This document shows, piece after piece, positions 10,901 to 23,468 of a DNA stretch of 64,000 bases (position 1 is the first letter of the stretch; the number at the start of each line of letters is the position of its first letter). The translations under genes and the position numbers were made by a program. The DNA comes from Calonectria ilicicola. Its lineage: Eukaryota > Ascomycota > Sordariomycetes > Hypocreales > Nectriaceae. The DNA is taken from the NCBI GenBank assembly GCA_020809705.1, contig CP085828.1, positions 6,510,001 through 6,574,000 of the forward strand, in the 5' to 3' direction. Below the pieces are notes generated by a model. It worked only from the letters and a program-made list of their open reading frames with translations. It was not told the origin of the DNA and made no database searches.

Positions 10901-13900
10901 AAGGAAATGCATGTTTGTCGGGCTCCATTCACCAGCGGCACATGCAGTATTGTGTGGGCTCAACCGTACGTAAACGGATATGTATGTTGTGTTGTTTACT
11001 TATATACGACATTCCTGTCATATCTCACTTGGTTGTTGGGTCAGTATTGTTTATCTGGCCGTTCTTTTGGCCGCCCACGTGGAAACTTGTGGGCTCTGAT
11101 GCATCACTATGGATTGGGGATAGACTTTGGAACGAGGCCTAGATTCTGCAGGACCCTGTATCTGACTATACGCGCATCTCAGCTGAGTGACGAGTTGTTG
11201 CATGGAGAAATCCTGCCGATCTCATTCGCCGGACCAACATGAAAGAGCCCAATATCTGATACAAGTGCACCGTATATCAAGTCTCAGATCTGCAGATCGA
11301 TGGTCAGCCATACATATGTCGTTCCTTAAGAGCATGACACGCATTGCAGCAAAGCGCGGCTACGATGACGGGTTGTCCCCTACCCCCATGGTCCCCCCTC
11401 GACATTCCTAGATTTCACGATGATCTCCAATGACCCTTTCCACAACTTCCTTGATCTCCCTGCGCAATCTCGTCAATCTCAAGCCACATACCCAGGGCCC
11501 CTTGTTTTCCCCGGATTGCGCCATGGCGGGCCTCACTCAAAAAGCAAAGATGAAATGAGGCAAGAGAGCGCGCACACGCTTCCAGCCAAGTGACCAAAAA
11601 AAAGAAATCTGACATGCACTAGAAACAAGCTAGCTAACCCAGACTTGGATCTGTTGCACAAAAAAAGAAATGTCACTATGAATAGTGCAGGGCTGTGTGG
11701 AAAGTGAGTGGCGGCTGGCACTCCCAGCAATCAAAGCACGGTGACGCCCATAACCTGTGCTGCACTGTCCTGTCTGCAGACCGCTTTACCCAGCCTTGGG
11801 GTTCATCTCGTCGGCTTCTTGTGTGGGAGTAGCAGTAGTAGCGCTTTTGGCCTTTTGTCAGCTCCTCATTGGCGGAACCGGCCACTTTGGCTTCGGAGCT
11901 AAAATGTTCTAGAAAGCTTCGGCGATGCCGCATCCTGGCGCTAATCCACGTCAAGGTATCATCCCGACATTTGATGGAGGAGCAAAAGACCGGGAGCGCA
12001 AAAGCTGCCAGCGAAACAAATGTGTGACTCAAGCATGATCCTGGGCTTTATTGGGAGAGTTTCGATCACAGAGTCGAACCGGATCCGTGTTCGCATGTCT
12101 TCTTTTCTTTCTGTTACCAAGTGTCAGCCTGACACGTCGTCTCAGAATAGATGCAACCCACGACGGGACAGGGCATGGTTCATGCCCCCCCTCCCCTCCC
12201 TTCCCTTTCCTTGGGCCTCGTGGCAGCCCTCCCGGCGATGCCATGACTCAATTAATGGGGCAGTTATTATGCTGTGGATTCTTCTTTTCTATTCCAACCT
12301 CGTGGCTCTCAACGTCATCCCTACTCTTAACACAGATTCTTCGTCCGACCATCGCTCGGGAGCGCGGCACTTGAAGCGTGTCAATGCCGTCACTGCCTTG
12401 CCAACTCATGAAACCAATATATGTCACCGCATTGCATTGCATCACAGTGCGTCGCATTTATCATGACCAATGGATGCCCGGCAACATGGACAGCTTTAAT
12501 TCATCTATGCAATCATCCCGTGTCGCACTCTCCGCCCATATGACGCTTCATCATCCCTTCCAGACGCTTCTCAATTAATCACAGGCACACGAGCCTCCAG
12601 AATGCTTCCGTGACAGCTTCTTGACGCCATTTTCGCCTCTACCGGCCTCCCGGTTCACTAAAAAAACGTGTTTGTTGGCGTCATCAGTATCATCCTCAGT
12701 TTGGGCATCCCACCCCCTCCCCTACTCCCGGGCTCCGAATCTGTCAACCTTCAGTTAGATTTCACCCTCCGTGCGGCGTGACAGGTGGTGTTTTTAGAAA
12801 CGATGTTTTAGCCCCGAGTGCCAGAATGCTTCCATAGATAGATTGTCCGGAGGTGCCGGAAGTCTGGCAAATGAGCACTTGATGCAGACTCTTTACGCAC
12901 ACGAAACATCCTCACCCCCTCCTTTCTTTCCATCTGTTCTCTGAAACCATGATGCTGTCACACACATCTCATGTTTTCCATGAATATTCTAGTCTGAGTA
13001 TGCCATTTGACTGAAATCTGCGCCTAGAAAAAGTCCCTGTGACACGGGCTTTGGTTGTTCAAGGCCGCACGGTATGTCGGCCCTTCCCCTTCAATGCTTC
13101 ATCGTGTACAAGATCGCCACTACTTCATGTCAAACAAGATGTTGTGACAACCGAGCCATCTCCGTGGAGATGATCGACCCTGCAAGAAGAAAGATTTTCA
13201 GGTCTTTTCAGGATCAAACATGTCTCAGCGTGGCCGTGTTTAACACTCAGGCTGCCGTTTGGATCTTTTCTTGGGAGTGCCCGTTTCGAATTCATTGTTG
13301 TTTGCCGCCGGAGGCGATCAAACACTGCCAGCCAACAAAGTGGTACAGGCCACAGGGATTTAAAAAATTTGGACTACACGAGCACTTTAGCAAAGGCCTT
13401 TTGACAGGCTCAATCTAAAAAGCCCACCACCCTCATTAGGCTCATATGGGACGTTCTGTCACACAGTATTCCGAAACAGAAGCAGGAACAGGTCAAATTA
13501 TGCCAGTATCAAGGTGAGAAAAAGGCAATTATGCCCAGGATGCACATCCGGCACGAATTCCTATCACCCATGGCTCGTCAATCGAGATTTGAATTCTTTC
13601 CTCTCACTCTGCTATGGTTTGCAGTCAAATCCTTGTTTGATGTGACAAGCGAGGAGGGCCTTCAACCCAGATATCCAGCCAGGAAATCACCGAGACAGAG
13701 CATCAAGCAATGAAGGCAGTGGCCTCAATCGTTTGATCTTTTACATAATCTTACAGCCACTCTTTACGGTTGACAAACCCAACTTGTGTTCATTCAGTCG
13801 GTATCATCCCGCCTAATGACATACTCGCTTTCTACCTACAACTCAAGAGTGGGCTCGGCTTAATAAATCAAGATGCCCCTTTTGAGACAACGTGGGATTA

Positions 13901-15578
13901 CCAGCACGTTTATGTCAGTGTTCCTTCTCTTACAGTTCATCTCCCTTACGAGCATATACGGTACGGCACGGCACAGACTCGACACTCGTTCCAAGTAGCT
14001 TCACTAGCCAAGATGTCCATCGGCACACACGGCTCAATCATCAGAATCTACAATCGAGATGGAGGTTAAGCGATCGGTTTCTCACCCTCCGATCGACATA
14101 GCTTTACGCCGAAATGACGTGTCAAGCCCGAATTCCGTTGTCTCACTACGCGATCTTCCCCTTTGATAGGTCCCTTTCGAGCCGCGAATATTGCGTCAGA
14201 CATTGTCTTTCCATTACTAATACTTATCAAAAGTGATATGTCGGCTCTCAATTCCATTGCGCCACCATCTCTTACGTTCAGCCACGGCATATCTCACAAA
14301 GCAATATTGTTTCAAGATTCCTCTCCGGGCATTCCTATACCGTTCCTACTGCCGAGCCTATGCGCTTTTGGACAGATAGGTAGGCTTGTAAAAATCATAT
14401 CCAATATATCCATCTTTTGCTGTGAGCGACGACATCGGAGCAGGGGAAATAGCTAGTCACGGTATGAAGTCAACGGCTACTAGTCAAATCACGAAGAGGC
14501 TCTCACATACTGAGTGACCCTCAGAGAATTGTTGAAAGAGAAAAATGGGGGCTTGATTTTCTATCTCTCCTCCGCCGTCATCCATTCGTCCTCCCTCATG
14601 AATCAGAATCTTCCTCTCTCATAGCAATTATCAACACTACACCCAAGCCAACCCATACGGACCAAAGCCTTCCATCCCTCGTAAAACCCCCAACGATAGA
14701 AAGAAAAATTACAGAGCAAAAGTACATGTTAGGGGTGAAAAAAAACGATGCATGGGAATCCGCAAGTAAGGAATCGGTACACCAGACTACCGTTGCAACG
14801 CTTGTGAACAGCAACTATCCAGACCCTTCACAACTCTCGGGTCTCAACTCACCAACATCCACCCGTCCTGTCCAAGCAACTTCTCGACAACATTATCCAT
14901 CCGATCATAGTTCCCTTCCCAACGATTGTGGTCGAGGTTGTAGTGTACAAGCGAAGAGAGCGAGCGCGTGCGCCTGAGTTCTTGGATCATCGTAGTGTAT
15001 TATCTCGAGGTCTGATTTTTTTTTGGCTCGGTATAACCGTTAACTCCCATGAACCCTTCTGGAAAATCGCTCCGCCTTCCAGTCCACTCATCTGCTTGAT
15101 CGGAACCAGGTTTGAGCAAAGCTGTTGCGCGGAGCCGACATGCAGAGAGGGCTTCTGAAGACAAAGAAAATCCCATTCAGTAATACAACCGCCCATTACC
15201 AACAACCCAAGTTGTGTCAGAAAGGGGAAACTATAATGCAGAGAATTTTGCAATCGAGAGGCAGAGAAAAAGACAAGAAAATAAAGGAAATAAAAAGGTA
15301 TCGCATCAGCCAGTGATCCCCCCACGCCATTACGGAAAACAGCCCATTTAAGTCTTCGCATCCGGCTGGGGAATTTCGTTGGTAAGGGGTATGTGTGTGA
15401 GAAGGTACGGTTCGTCACTTCGTCCTGCGTACGCCAACAGTCGCAAGTATGATGGGCGTGAGTGGTCTTCGAGGTCGGTGGGCAATATAATCGTGTGAAC
15501 GCAGATGTAATAGAGGCCGCAGCGCGTACTGTCGTTCGTATATCCAGGCAAATTATCCGTTGCTTTCGGAGACCGGGT
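7950..15578. other. Very long gene-free spacer (7.6 kb)
   Basis: No frame here shows domain similarity or a plausible start, and the many 60-170 codon frames overlap on opposite strands. The first 500 bp should contain the promoter and leader of the phosducin-like gene. A G9-10 run lies at about 8709-8719 and a CGA trinucleotide run near 9352-9370. CT-rich and AT-rich patches alternate between 12.5 and 15.5 kb. The spacer could hold regulatory DNA or non-coding transcripts, but nothing in the sequence proves this. Confidence 0.55.
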
Positions 15579-17024
15579 TTAGTAGGCCCAGATTTTGAGC
15601 TATATGCATGTCAGCAAAATCCACATCAGAATTAATACAGCCCAGATTTCGGCGAGTCGCGTCATCGACTGCCCCTGTCTGCCACACCATCCAAAGTTAC
15701 TTACCAGCGAGTCCCAGGAACCTGTGCAGAGACTGGTACCATCGTTGCTCACGCCCAAGCAGCTGACACGGTTCTCGTGGCCGACGAGCGATCCAACCTT
15801 CTCCCCTCGAGTGATATCCCAGACCTTATCAATTTGTTAGCATAAGTCCACAACAAGTAGGGCGCTGACAATTCGTACCTTGCACTCAAAGTCATCGTAA
15901 CCGGCAAACAGAAGTCGGCCAGATACCGAGGTAGCGACGGAGGTAATGCCGCAAAGAATGGATTCCGACTACAAATCACGTTAGTATGCGGGCAATATCA
16001 ATTAATCGATCAAGTGGAAAAACTTACGCCGTAGAGGTTCAGCTCGCGATCGGCACGGATATCGAACAAGCGGCAGGTAGCATCGTCAGAGCCGGTTACG
16101 AAGGAGTGACCATCGGGGAAGAATTGGATGGCGTTGATGTCAGACTCGTGGCCTGCAAAGGTCTGGACGGCCTTGCCAGCTCGGATATCCCAGAGCTTGG
16201 CGAAAGCATCGCAAGCACCAGAAATAAAGGTGTTCTGGTTGGTGGGGTTCAAGCTGATGCTCATGACGTCTCCAAGGTGGTCGGCAAACTCGGTCACCTT
16301 CTGGCCCGTCTCAATATCCCACTTCATACAGGTCATGTCGCCGGAAGAGGTGAGGATGCTGCGGTCATTGATGAAGCGACAGCAAGACAGGTAGCCGGCG
16401 TGGCCTGAGAGCTCACGGGCAACACGGGTGGGGCCATCACGCTGCTGGTTGAGGTTGTAGATGGAGCAGATGTTGTCGAGACCACCGCAGGCGACAAAGT
16501 TACCGCTGGGGGCGTAGGCGCAGGTCATGACCCACGAGGAGCGGAGGGGAATAGCATGGACCTTGTTGGTGGTGTATGCGTCCCAAATGATGAGCTTGCC
16601 ATCCTGCGAGGCGGAGACGAGGTGCCTTCGGTCAGTGGACCAGTGCATGGCGTAAATCTTGGCTAGATGGCCCTTGAGCGTTCGCTTGGCCTTCATCAGC
16701 TGGTTCTTGGGGATGGGCTCGTGAGCCTGTTGCGCGACAGCGCGGACTGGAGTGACAGGCAGGTTAGCATTCATCTGAAGCAGAAAATGGGGACGCAGCG
16801 GGCGATTGCTGCAGCAATGGCACGCATTGTCGAAATGGTCGTCGCCGTCGCCATTGCGACTCGTCGCGTCCAAGGCCAGGGAGAGGTCACATACGAGTGG
16901 TGTCGGCGAGGTCATCCTTCTTTCTCTTAATGCGGTCTTTGAGAGTCTCGGCTTCGCGACGGGCCTGCTGGATTCGCGACTGCATGGCTTCGGGCGACAC
17001 GTCGCTGGCGCCTTGTGAGTTCAT
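15579..17024 (-). CDS. gnb-1: Heterotrimeric G protein beta subunit
   Basis: Five exons encode 359 residues: 17024-16895, 16746-16028, 15968-15879, 15824-15705 and 15599-15579. Introns are 148, 59, 54 and 105 nt. All have GT-AG ends and the frame is unbroken; the last exon encodes only LKIWAY. The length equals that of the Cryphonectria CPGB-1/Neurospora GNB-1 type. Residues 1-45 form the N-terminal coiled coil that binds G-gamma ([20 protein letters not shown]). Seven WD40 blades follow, with visible GH...WD units such as [56 protein letters not shown] and [10 protein letters not shown], ending in KIWAY. The protein acts at the plasma membrane with G-alpha and G-gamma in pheromone, nutrient and virulence signalling. 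No residue stands out as missing. Chaperone (7.0-7.9 kb) and Ste50 (39.4-41.0 kb) genes are linked. Confidence 0.96.
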
Positions 17025-20000
17025 GGTGACGGTGGTTTGGAGCGACGATGAGGGTTAAGGAGGTGTGCAGAGTCGAGGCGAGGGCGAGAGACGGTCGAGT
17101 CAACTCGGGACGCGGCTCGGGACAGAGCCAAAGAAGTCGTCGGGCGGGCGGAGAGAGGCGACGGTGATGGCGATGCGAATGACAATTGTTGGATGGAGGA
17201 TTGGCCGCCGGAGGTCGTCGAGAGGGATGGGATGGGAGATGGATTAGGATGGCTGGGTGGAATGGAATCCGACGACACGACGAAAGGTGGGTGTGGAGAG
17301 GAGAGGGAGAAGCTGAAGTGAGAGCGAGAGGTTGATTAGGTAGGGTGGTTAGGGGAAGGGAATGCAAGCTCCAGGGGGGGTGTGTGGGTGGAAAGCGGGC
17401 TAACCAGTCGCAGTGCAGTGGGCGAGGACGGGGAGGGGGCTGTCGAATTTCGGCCGGGGGGGGAGGAAATGGCAAAGGCCGTTAGGGCCTTTAGGGGGAG
17501 ATTCTTCCAGTGGATGTGGGTAACTAGGGTACCCAACCGGTAGGTGGTAGACTGGCAATAGTGGGCGAGCCAGTGAACGAGGGCCCTAACAAGTCCGCCC
17601 CGGGTAGTAGTGGGCGAGCTGGGTTGGGGCGTGGCAGGGGTGGTGGCAGGGGGCCGACAGGGGCGCGGGAATTGCCTTGTGAAGCCTTGCCTTGCTAAGT
17701 GGGAAGTGGGATGGAAAAAGTTACGGGACAGCAGCGAACTGCGAATTGACTACGTGCGGGCTAGAGGTATCACTAGAGATTGCTAATCAGACCGCAGGAG
17801 CATGCGCAAATGTACACGTTGGGCCACAAGCTCGGGTTAGGATTTGCAATCAAGACATGGCCGCCAGGAAATGATGGCCGGAAATGAACGTCGGCTATTT
17901 CCCATGGCAAAGTAAAAACCGTAGCACTCGGGGCCAACAAGAACGTTTGGCCGTTCGAAAAAGAAAATAAGAAGCAAAAAACGGCGGCAAGAGGCAAGGA
18001 CGAGACACGGTGGGTTCGAAAGAGGACATGGGATGAGATGCATGAGCCGGTCTCCAGCAGCGAAGGATTGGATGGACATGGACAAAAAGATGGGATGGCC
18101 AAGTTGAGTCGGAAAAACAAAAAAAAGGGACTGAATGTGGACGTGGACGGGGACGGGGGGCAGGGTGCGTCCAGTGGCCTTCATCGCCAAAACCTCCGGG
18201 GAGCACCGCACGGGACGCGCGCCGGCGGAGAAGCGGTACATTGGTGGTCAGCGCGGCATCGCAGTGAGCACATGTACCCCGTGCAACGCGGCCGAAAACC
18301 CCACCAACCCAGGGCCATTCTGCAGCCCGCCTGCTAGGCCCTCAGGTCCCTCCGCAGCGCCCTGGATGGGCTGGACAGCACCTCACTTTCCTTCACCTCA
18401 CCTACTGGAAGTGGAATTTCCGGTGGAGGACGCGCACCCAGGACGGCTAGACGGTCGCCGAAAGAGAGACAGCGCTGGCCAGCTTGGATCGGCAGCGAAC
18501 ATGGGACATGACAGATGACAGACTTACAGTGCACCACCACTGCTCGCTCGGCAGCAGGGCAAGAAACCACCGAGGGAACCACCACTGGCACACTCCTTCG
18601 CGCGGCTCCTCGCAGGCAGCGCAACCACCCTGCGCCCCGGCTTGCCGCCCATCATTGCGCGCACTCTGTACCTCCCGCTCTTGTCCACCCTCCCATTCTA
18701 TTCTATCCGGTGCCATCCCATCCATCGTACACTTTCAGTCAATCCCGATGGCTCCAAAGAGAGTCAGCCAGACAGACAGACAGAGGCCCTGTAGCCTCTA
18801 TGGCTTTTGCTGAGACCACCAACGCCATCCCCTTGGCGCCTCAATCCACCCGAGTTGCGCCAGGTTGCTGTGGAGCGGATGCTTCCAAAGCTAACCCTCA
18901 CCAGCACCAAGAGCTAAGACGGCCTCAGCCTAAACACAGGCAGAGGTCCTGAGGTCATCTCCCCCGGTCCAGCCCCCTCCGCCGCTCGCAAGGTATTCAG
19001 CCACCAGAATTGAGTCAGTCGATACTCCGGATTCTGCTCGCACCGGTACATGCAGACTCGGGTCGTTCGTTGGCGCTGACTACCACCTGGGAGCTTGGGG
19101 CTGCTCCTGGTCCCGAGCGCTAAGTGATCGCCCAGGAGGAGGCCCTTCGCCCGCATGTCCAGGCTCGAGCCTCCTCAGCTCCTCCACTCGACTGTCAGCC
19201 TCTCTCTCCATCTCCACGGTGCCTGCAAACGCAGCTTCAGGGAGACTCCGTCTGTATTCCATCGCATCCGCTGCCCTCGTCTGCAGTGTGTGCATGTCCC
19301 AGGTCTCGCCCACTTATGCTTCCCTATTTTCCGGCCGGGCTGCACTTGGAGCGACCGAGCTAGACTCTATTCAGCCAGAAATCGGGAACCCTCCCTCCTG
19401 CATGCAAATCGGCTCCCGCTCATAGTCAGAGAAAGCGCCAACAAGCACGGTCCTTGCTCCTTGCCTGGCCTTGCCTGCTCCTCCCCCATTTTTCGCGACA
19501 TCTCCGAGACCCAGCGACCTGGAAGTCTGCCTGCTCAAAAGGAAAGGAAAAAGAAACAAGAAACCCAGTCCAGAAGGCATCAAACGCCAAACTGACATGC
19601 TTCTCCCAAAAATGCCACAATTTCATGTCACCTCTCCACTCTGTTTCGTCAATTTTTCTTTGTCTCCAAGCTACTGGAATGACATCGTCTGTGCCCCTAT
19701 CAGAAACCTCCTTTAACGTTGCATCCCGAAATCCTTGGTTCATCGACAGACCGTCTACGTAAACGCTAGCGTCACTCGGTGCCATCGCAGGCTCGAATTG
19801 ACTCCGGAATCAATTTTCCCTGTATCCAATGGTCAAGGATAATTGGGGACGCAGGTGAAACATTGCAGCAAGACTCCAAATCTGGTCGCCCAGCAATCGC
19901 ACTGTATGCGGAATACATGGCGCGCGCGAGGCGAAAGCATGCTCTCCACCGTACTTTAAAGGATCCCTCAAGGGCGGCATCTCCCTGACTCGATGCCGCG

Positions 20001-23000
20001 CCATACCGAGTACACCAGAGCGAAGGGCGGCGGCGGCGGCGGACAATTTCAACATGAGTCCCTCGGGCGTCTCGCCGCACAACTCGACAATTGTACATGG
20101 ATGGCCCCGAGCATTATCCTGTATATGCATGTGTGTCCGCACCACTATGGGGCGTCGTCCTGCAAGCCCTTCCCGGGGGGTAAGGAATGGGTGTAGGATC
20201 CTGTGGAGCCCTTTTCAAAGCTCCAAACGGAGCCGTGCTCGGTCTGGGGTCTCGCTGAATCTTTGTCGAGAGCCTCCCCCATTCATCCAGTTAGCACTGA
20301 CGGGAACGGTCGTGCTTCGCCCCGGCTGTCGATCATGCGCGTTTGATTTTGCTTCACGGTCAGGGCACACACTCGACGAGTCAAGTGTCTGCACAGGTTT
20401 CATCAGCCGTTGGACACCCAACACGCCCAACTGCCATGTATGTTCAAGCGCAAGGCCTAAAATCCCTACACAAGATTCACATCCTCCATTCACACGCCAA
20501 CCGCTTTCCTATCCGTCGCACGACGCTTCCCAAGCGCGGTAAGAAGCGCGCAGCCGGCCAGCCCGCTCCTCCAAATATGCCACAAGGCCTTGTTGTATCT
20601 CGTGAGAAATCCTGCCTCCCGACATTGCGCACCGCATGCACTATCCCAGCATAATTATCTCAGCGCATCCGCCTCTGCAACAGCGATTGTGACGTTAGTT
20701 CTCTGGTACCTGCAGCACGATGCAACCTCCCCTGGCGCGAGCCCAGCACTTCATCTCGCAGCTAGCTCCTCAGTTCCTCGCCTTCTCGGTTCAATTTTCC
20801 AGGGCTCTTCTCTGCGACCCTGGTCAAATTAAGTTGGGCCCGATAATGAATGGCTCAATCAATGATGCTTTCTTGGAACCTGTCGCCACTCTATTTCGCA
20901 AGACTAGAAACCTATATCCAGCGCCCTCACGTCAAATATTAGACTGATGAGCCCGACTCAGAACTACAGCGCGGCCCCGGGCCTCGGTCGCCAACATCAC
21001 CCGGCTAAGGAAGCAAGATTTAGACGATTCGCCCATATTGGCAGCTAACCAGGCTTTAGCCAGGACACCAGGGCCAGCGCAATTTGCGATACCTTCAAAT
21101 GACCCGCAGGCATCCACCCGCACGGCCCCATTTAACCTCGGTGGTGCCAATTCCAACCAGGTCCCAGCGGTCCATGCAATATACCCCTGCAGTGTCTCCT
21201 TCACCGGCGAGGTCGTGCGCGACTGGGATGTCTTCACATTGGAGGCCCTTCCTTCTCTTCCGAGCTTGCGGTCCAGTATCTTCCGTAGATCGCGATGTTC
21301 TCGATGCTCGAATGTGAGGTGTCGCAGCCAATGCGCAAGACAGGCGGCTCCTAATATGCTTTTCTTGATCCATGAGATGAAAACCCCCGCCGGGCAATCT
21401 CGAACATATTGAGTCTGTCTCCCCCAGCAGCCGCCCTGTCAATGCCCTCTAAGCTGTCGCCTGTCGGGTTTGGTTTTCGTTCGAGGGAAACAGCCCTGGG
21501 GCGGCATTGGATGACGGCATCAATATCTATGCTACTATAGAGCTACATATAGTTTCCCGCCGTTGTCACAAACACGACACCTATCCCAATGTGGTCTCAG
21601 TTGTTTAACCACTCTCCTGACGCTTTGGTGCTGTCTGGGGGGGCAAGCCAGTGAGCCGAGTTCGTCAAGGGACAGGCCTGCCGGCTTGGCGCTCCTCGCC
21701 TGTTGCGCCTCAATATGTGGTATAACCCTGAGACGGGCTCAGCAAGGCTTGCGATTATGTATCAATATGGTGGTATTAAGCTCTCCTGTCTCTCTCCTGT
21801 TGTGGTACAAGGGATCGTGAGACCGATCCCAAACCCCCGGGTCATCCCGCTCCTCTTTTGCCTTCAAATTACCAATGTGACCTCCTAGGGCAACCCTTCA
21901 ACCATGGATCCCGTTACAAGAAGCAATGTGGCACCTCGGCTCCAATGCCACTGCCCCGTCACGTCAGCTGTTTATTCCTTTTGCCAGAGCAGATCATCAC
22001 CGTGTATGATTTTTGGATCCGCCAAAGCAAACATGCCCTCCACCAAATCTACAACGGTACCAAGACCGTAGCCCATGCCCGTTGTCCATGTTTTCTTTTT
22101 ATTGTGAGACCTATCTTAATGCGGCCTGGAGCTTGGTAATTGTTGGGTCGGCTTGGATCTAATCTACAAAAACTTTCTGCCATATCGCGTCATCCTTAAC
22201 CATAGTAGTGCTCGCCTAAGTGCTGTGTCCTTTCTTTGTCTTCTCTCCTTTGGGCCATGGGTGGAGCGAGGCTTTCCCGCTTGCGACTTGCGGTGACCAC
22301 CTGTCTTGGGTTTCATCACGCACAAACATGTTAGGTTCTCAATATGACATTAGTGCCATGGACTTCTTTGATGGCATGACTTCCCAAAATGAAAAAAAAC
22401 ATCTTGGAGATGTCATTTTCCTGCTGATTGTGGCGTCCTACCCTATATGAAAGAGATACGAAGCTATTTCTGAGACGCGCTCAGACATGGCACAAAATCA
22501 GGCGGTCCCCCATTTACCCTAAGCCCAACAATATCGCTATTTTTGGTTGTGAACTTGGTTGGCTTTGCGGGTACGTCAGTGACCAACAACCTTCCGTTTG
22601 AGCCAGATCTGGAGGCGGTCAGTGGCATTGTGAACACATTGTAAGACTTGTCGCAGCTCTGCACAACCGCACTCTCTACAAGACTTGCCTTCATACCGCC
22701 TTTCTGGGTCACCATTGCTTGACCTGACTGCCAGTGGTGGGAAATCAAGGGTCCATGCAGATCCATGCAACGCGCCGAATACGATGGCTTGATCGACCTA
22801 AGGCGAGATAGTGAACAGCTAGCCGTTGAGTCTAGAACACCACCACAAGTATGTCATTTGTGTCTCAGGCTCTCAGTGCATAAGCGAGCAACTTGAGAAT
22901 TCTAGATGCATCTTTTCTTCTTTTGCATGTTCTGTCTTGGCTGACTCGGATGAACCTCATGTTTCAACCAGGATGAATGCCCTACATGGTATATATTCCT

Positions 23001-23468
23001 CTTGGGCCGCCCACTCACTCGGATAACCGGCTACATATGACGATGTAGGAAATGTGTGCATCTGGTACATTTTCGCCGAGAATCCAAAGGGATGGGCAAT
23101 GCTACATCACACGGCCGTGCCGCCGACACAAGCGTTGCCTCCCCCTTAAAACAAAACACAACATTGGGGGGTAGCCCTCAGGTCCTCAGAGTTGAGTGCT
23201 CTTCCGAGTCGACACAAAAATAATAAACGTTGCCATGAACAGTGGAAGCCGCGCTGCTCTTTGAGAATTATGGACAAACCATAAAGTTATGATGTGAAGC
23301 CGGCACATGTGAGCATAAATTGGTAGAATTTTAAAAAGTACATACCCTAGAACCGTGCCTATGTCCCCCTGCTATACCTGTCATCACTTTTCTTTCTTGT
23401 TTATTAACCTCTTGTTCCTTTATCTTTTCATTTGATCTCTTTGTCTTCCTTTAAAACATGTATATCGT
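17025..23468. other. Very long gene-free spacer upstream of G-beta (6.4 kb)
   Basis: The first kilobase is the probable G-beta promoter and leader, GC-rich with GA-rich and GGGG-rich tracts. A GACA tetranucleotide run lies near 18767-18785 and a GGC trinucleotide run near 20029-20041. I found no coding frame with domain character, no tRNA and no rRNA. The segment 23100-23468 is the 3' flank of the acetoacetyl-CoA synthetase gene. Confidence 0.55.

Noticed and set aside
12055..12100. B-box-like GGTTCGACTCT on the minus strand
   Set aside because: No A box or anticodon arm at a suitable distance.
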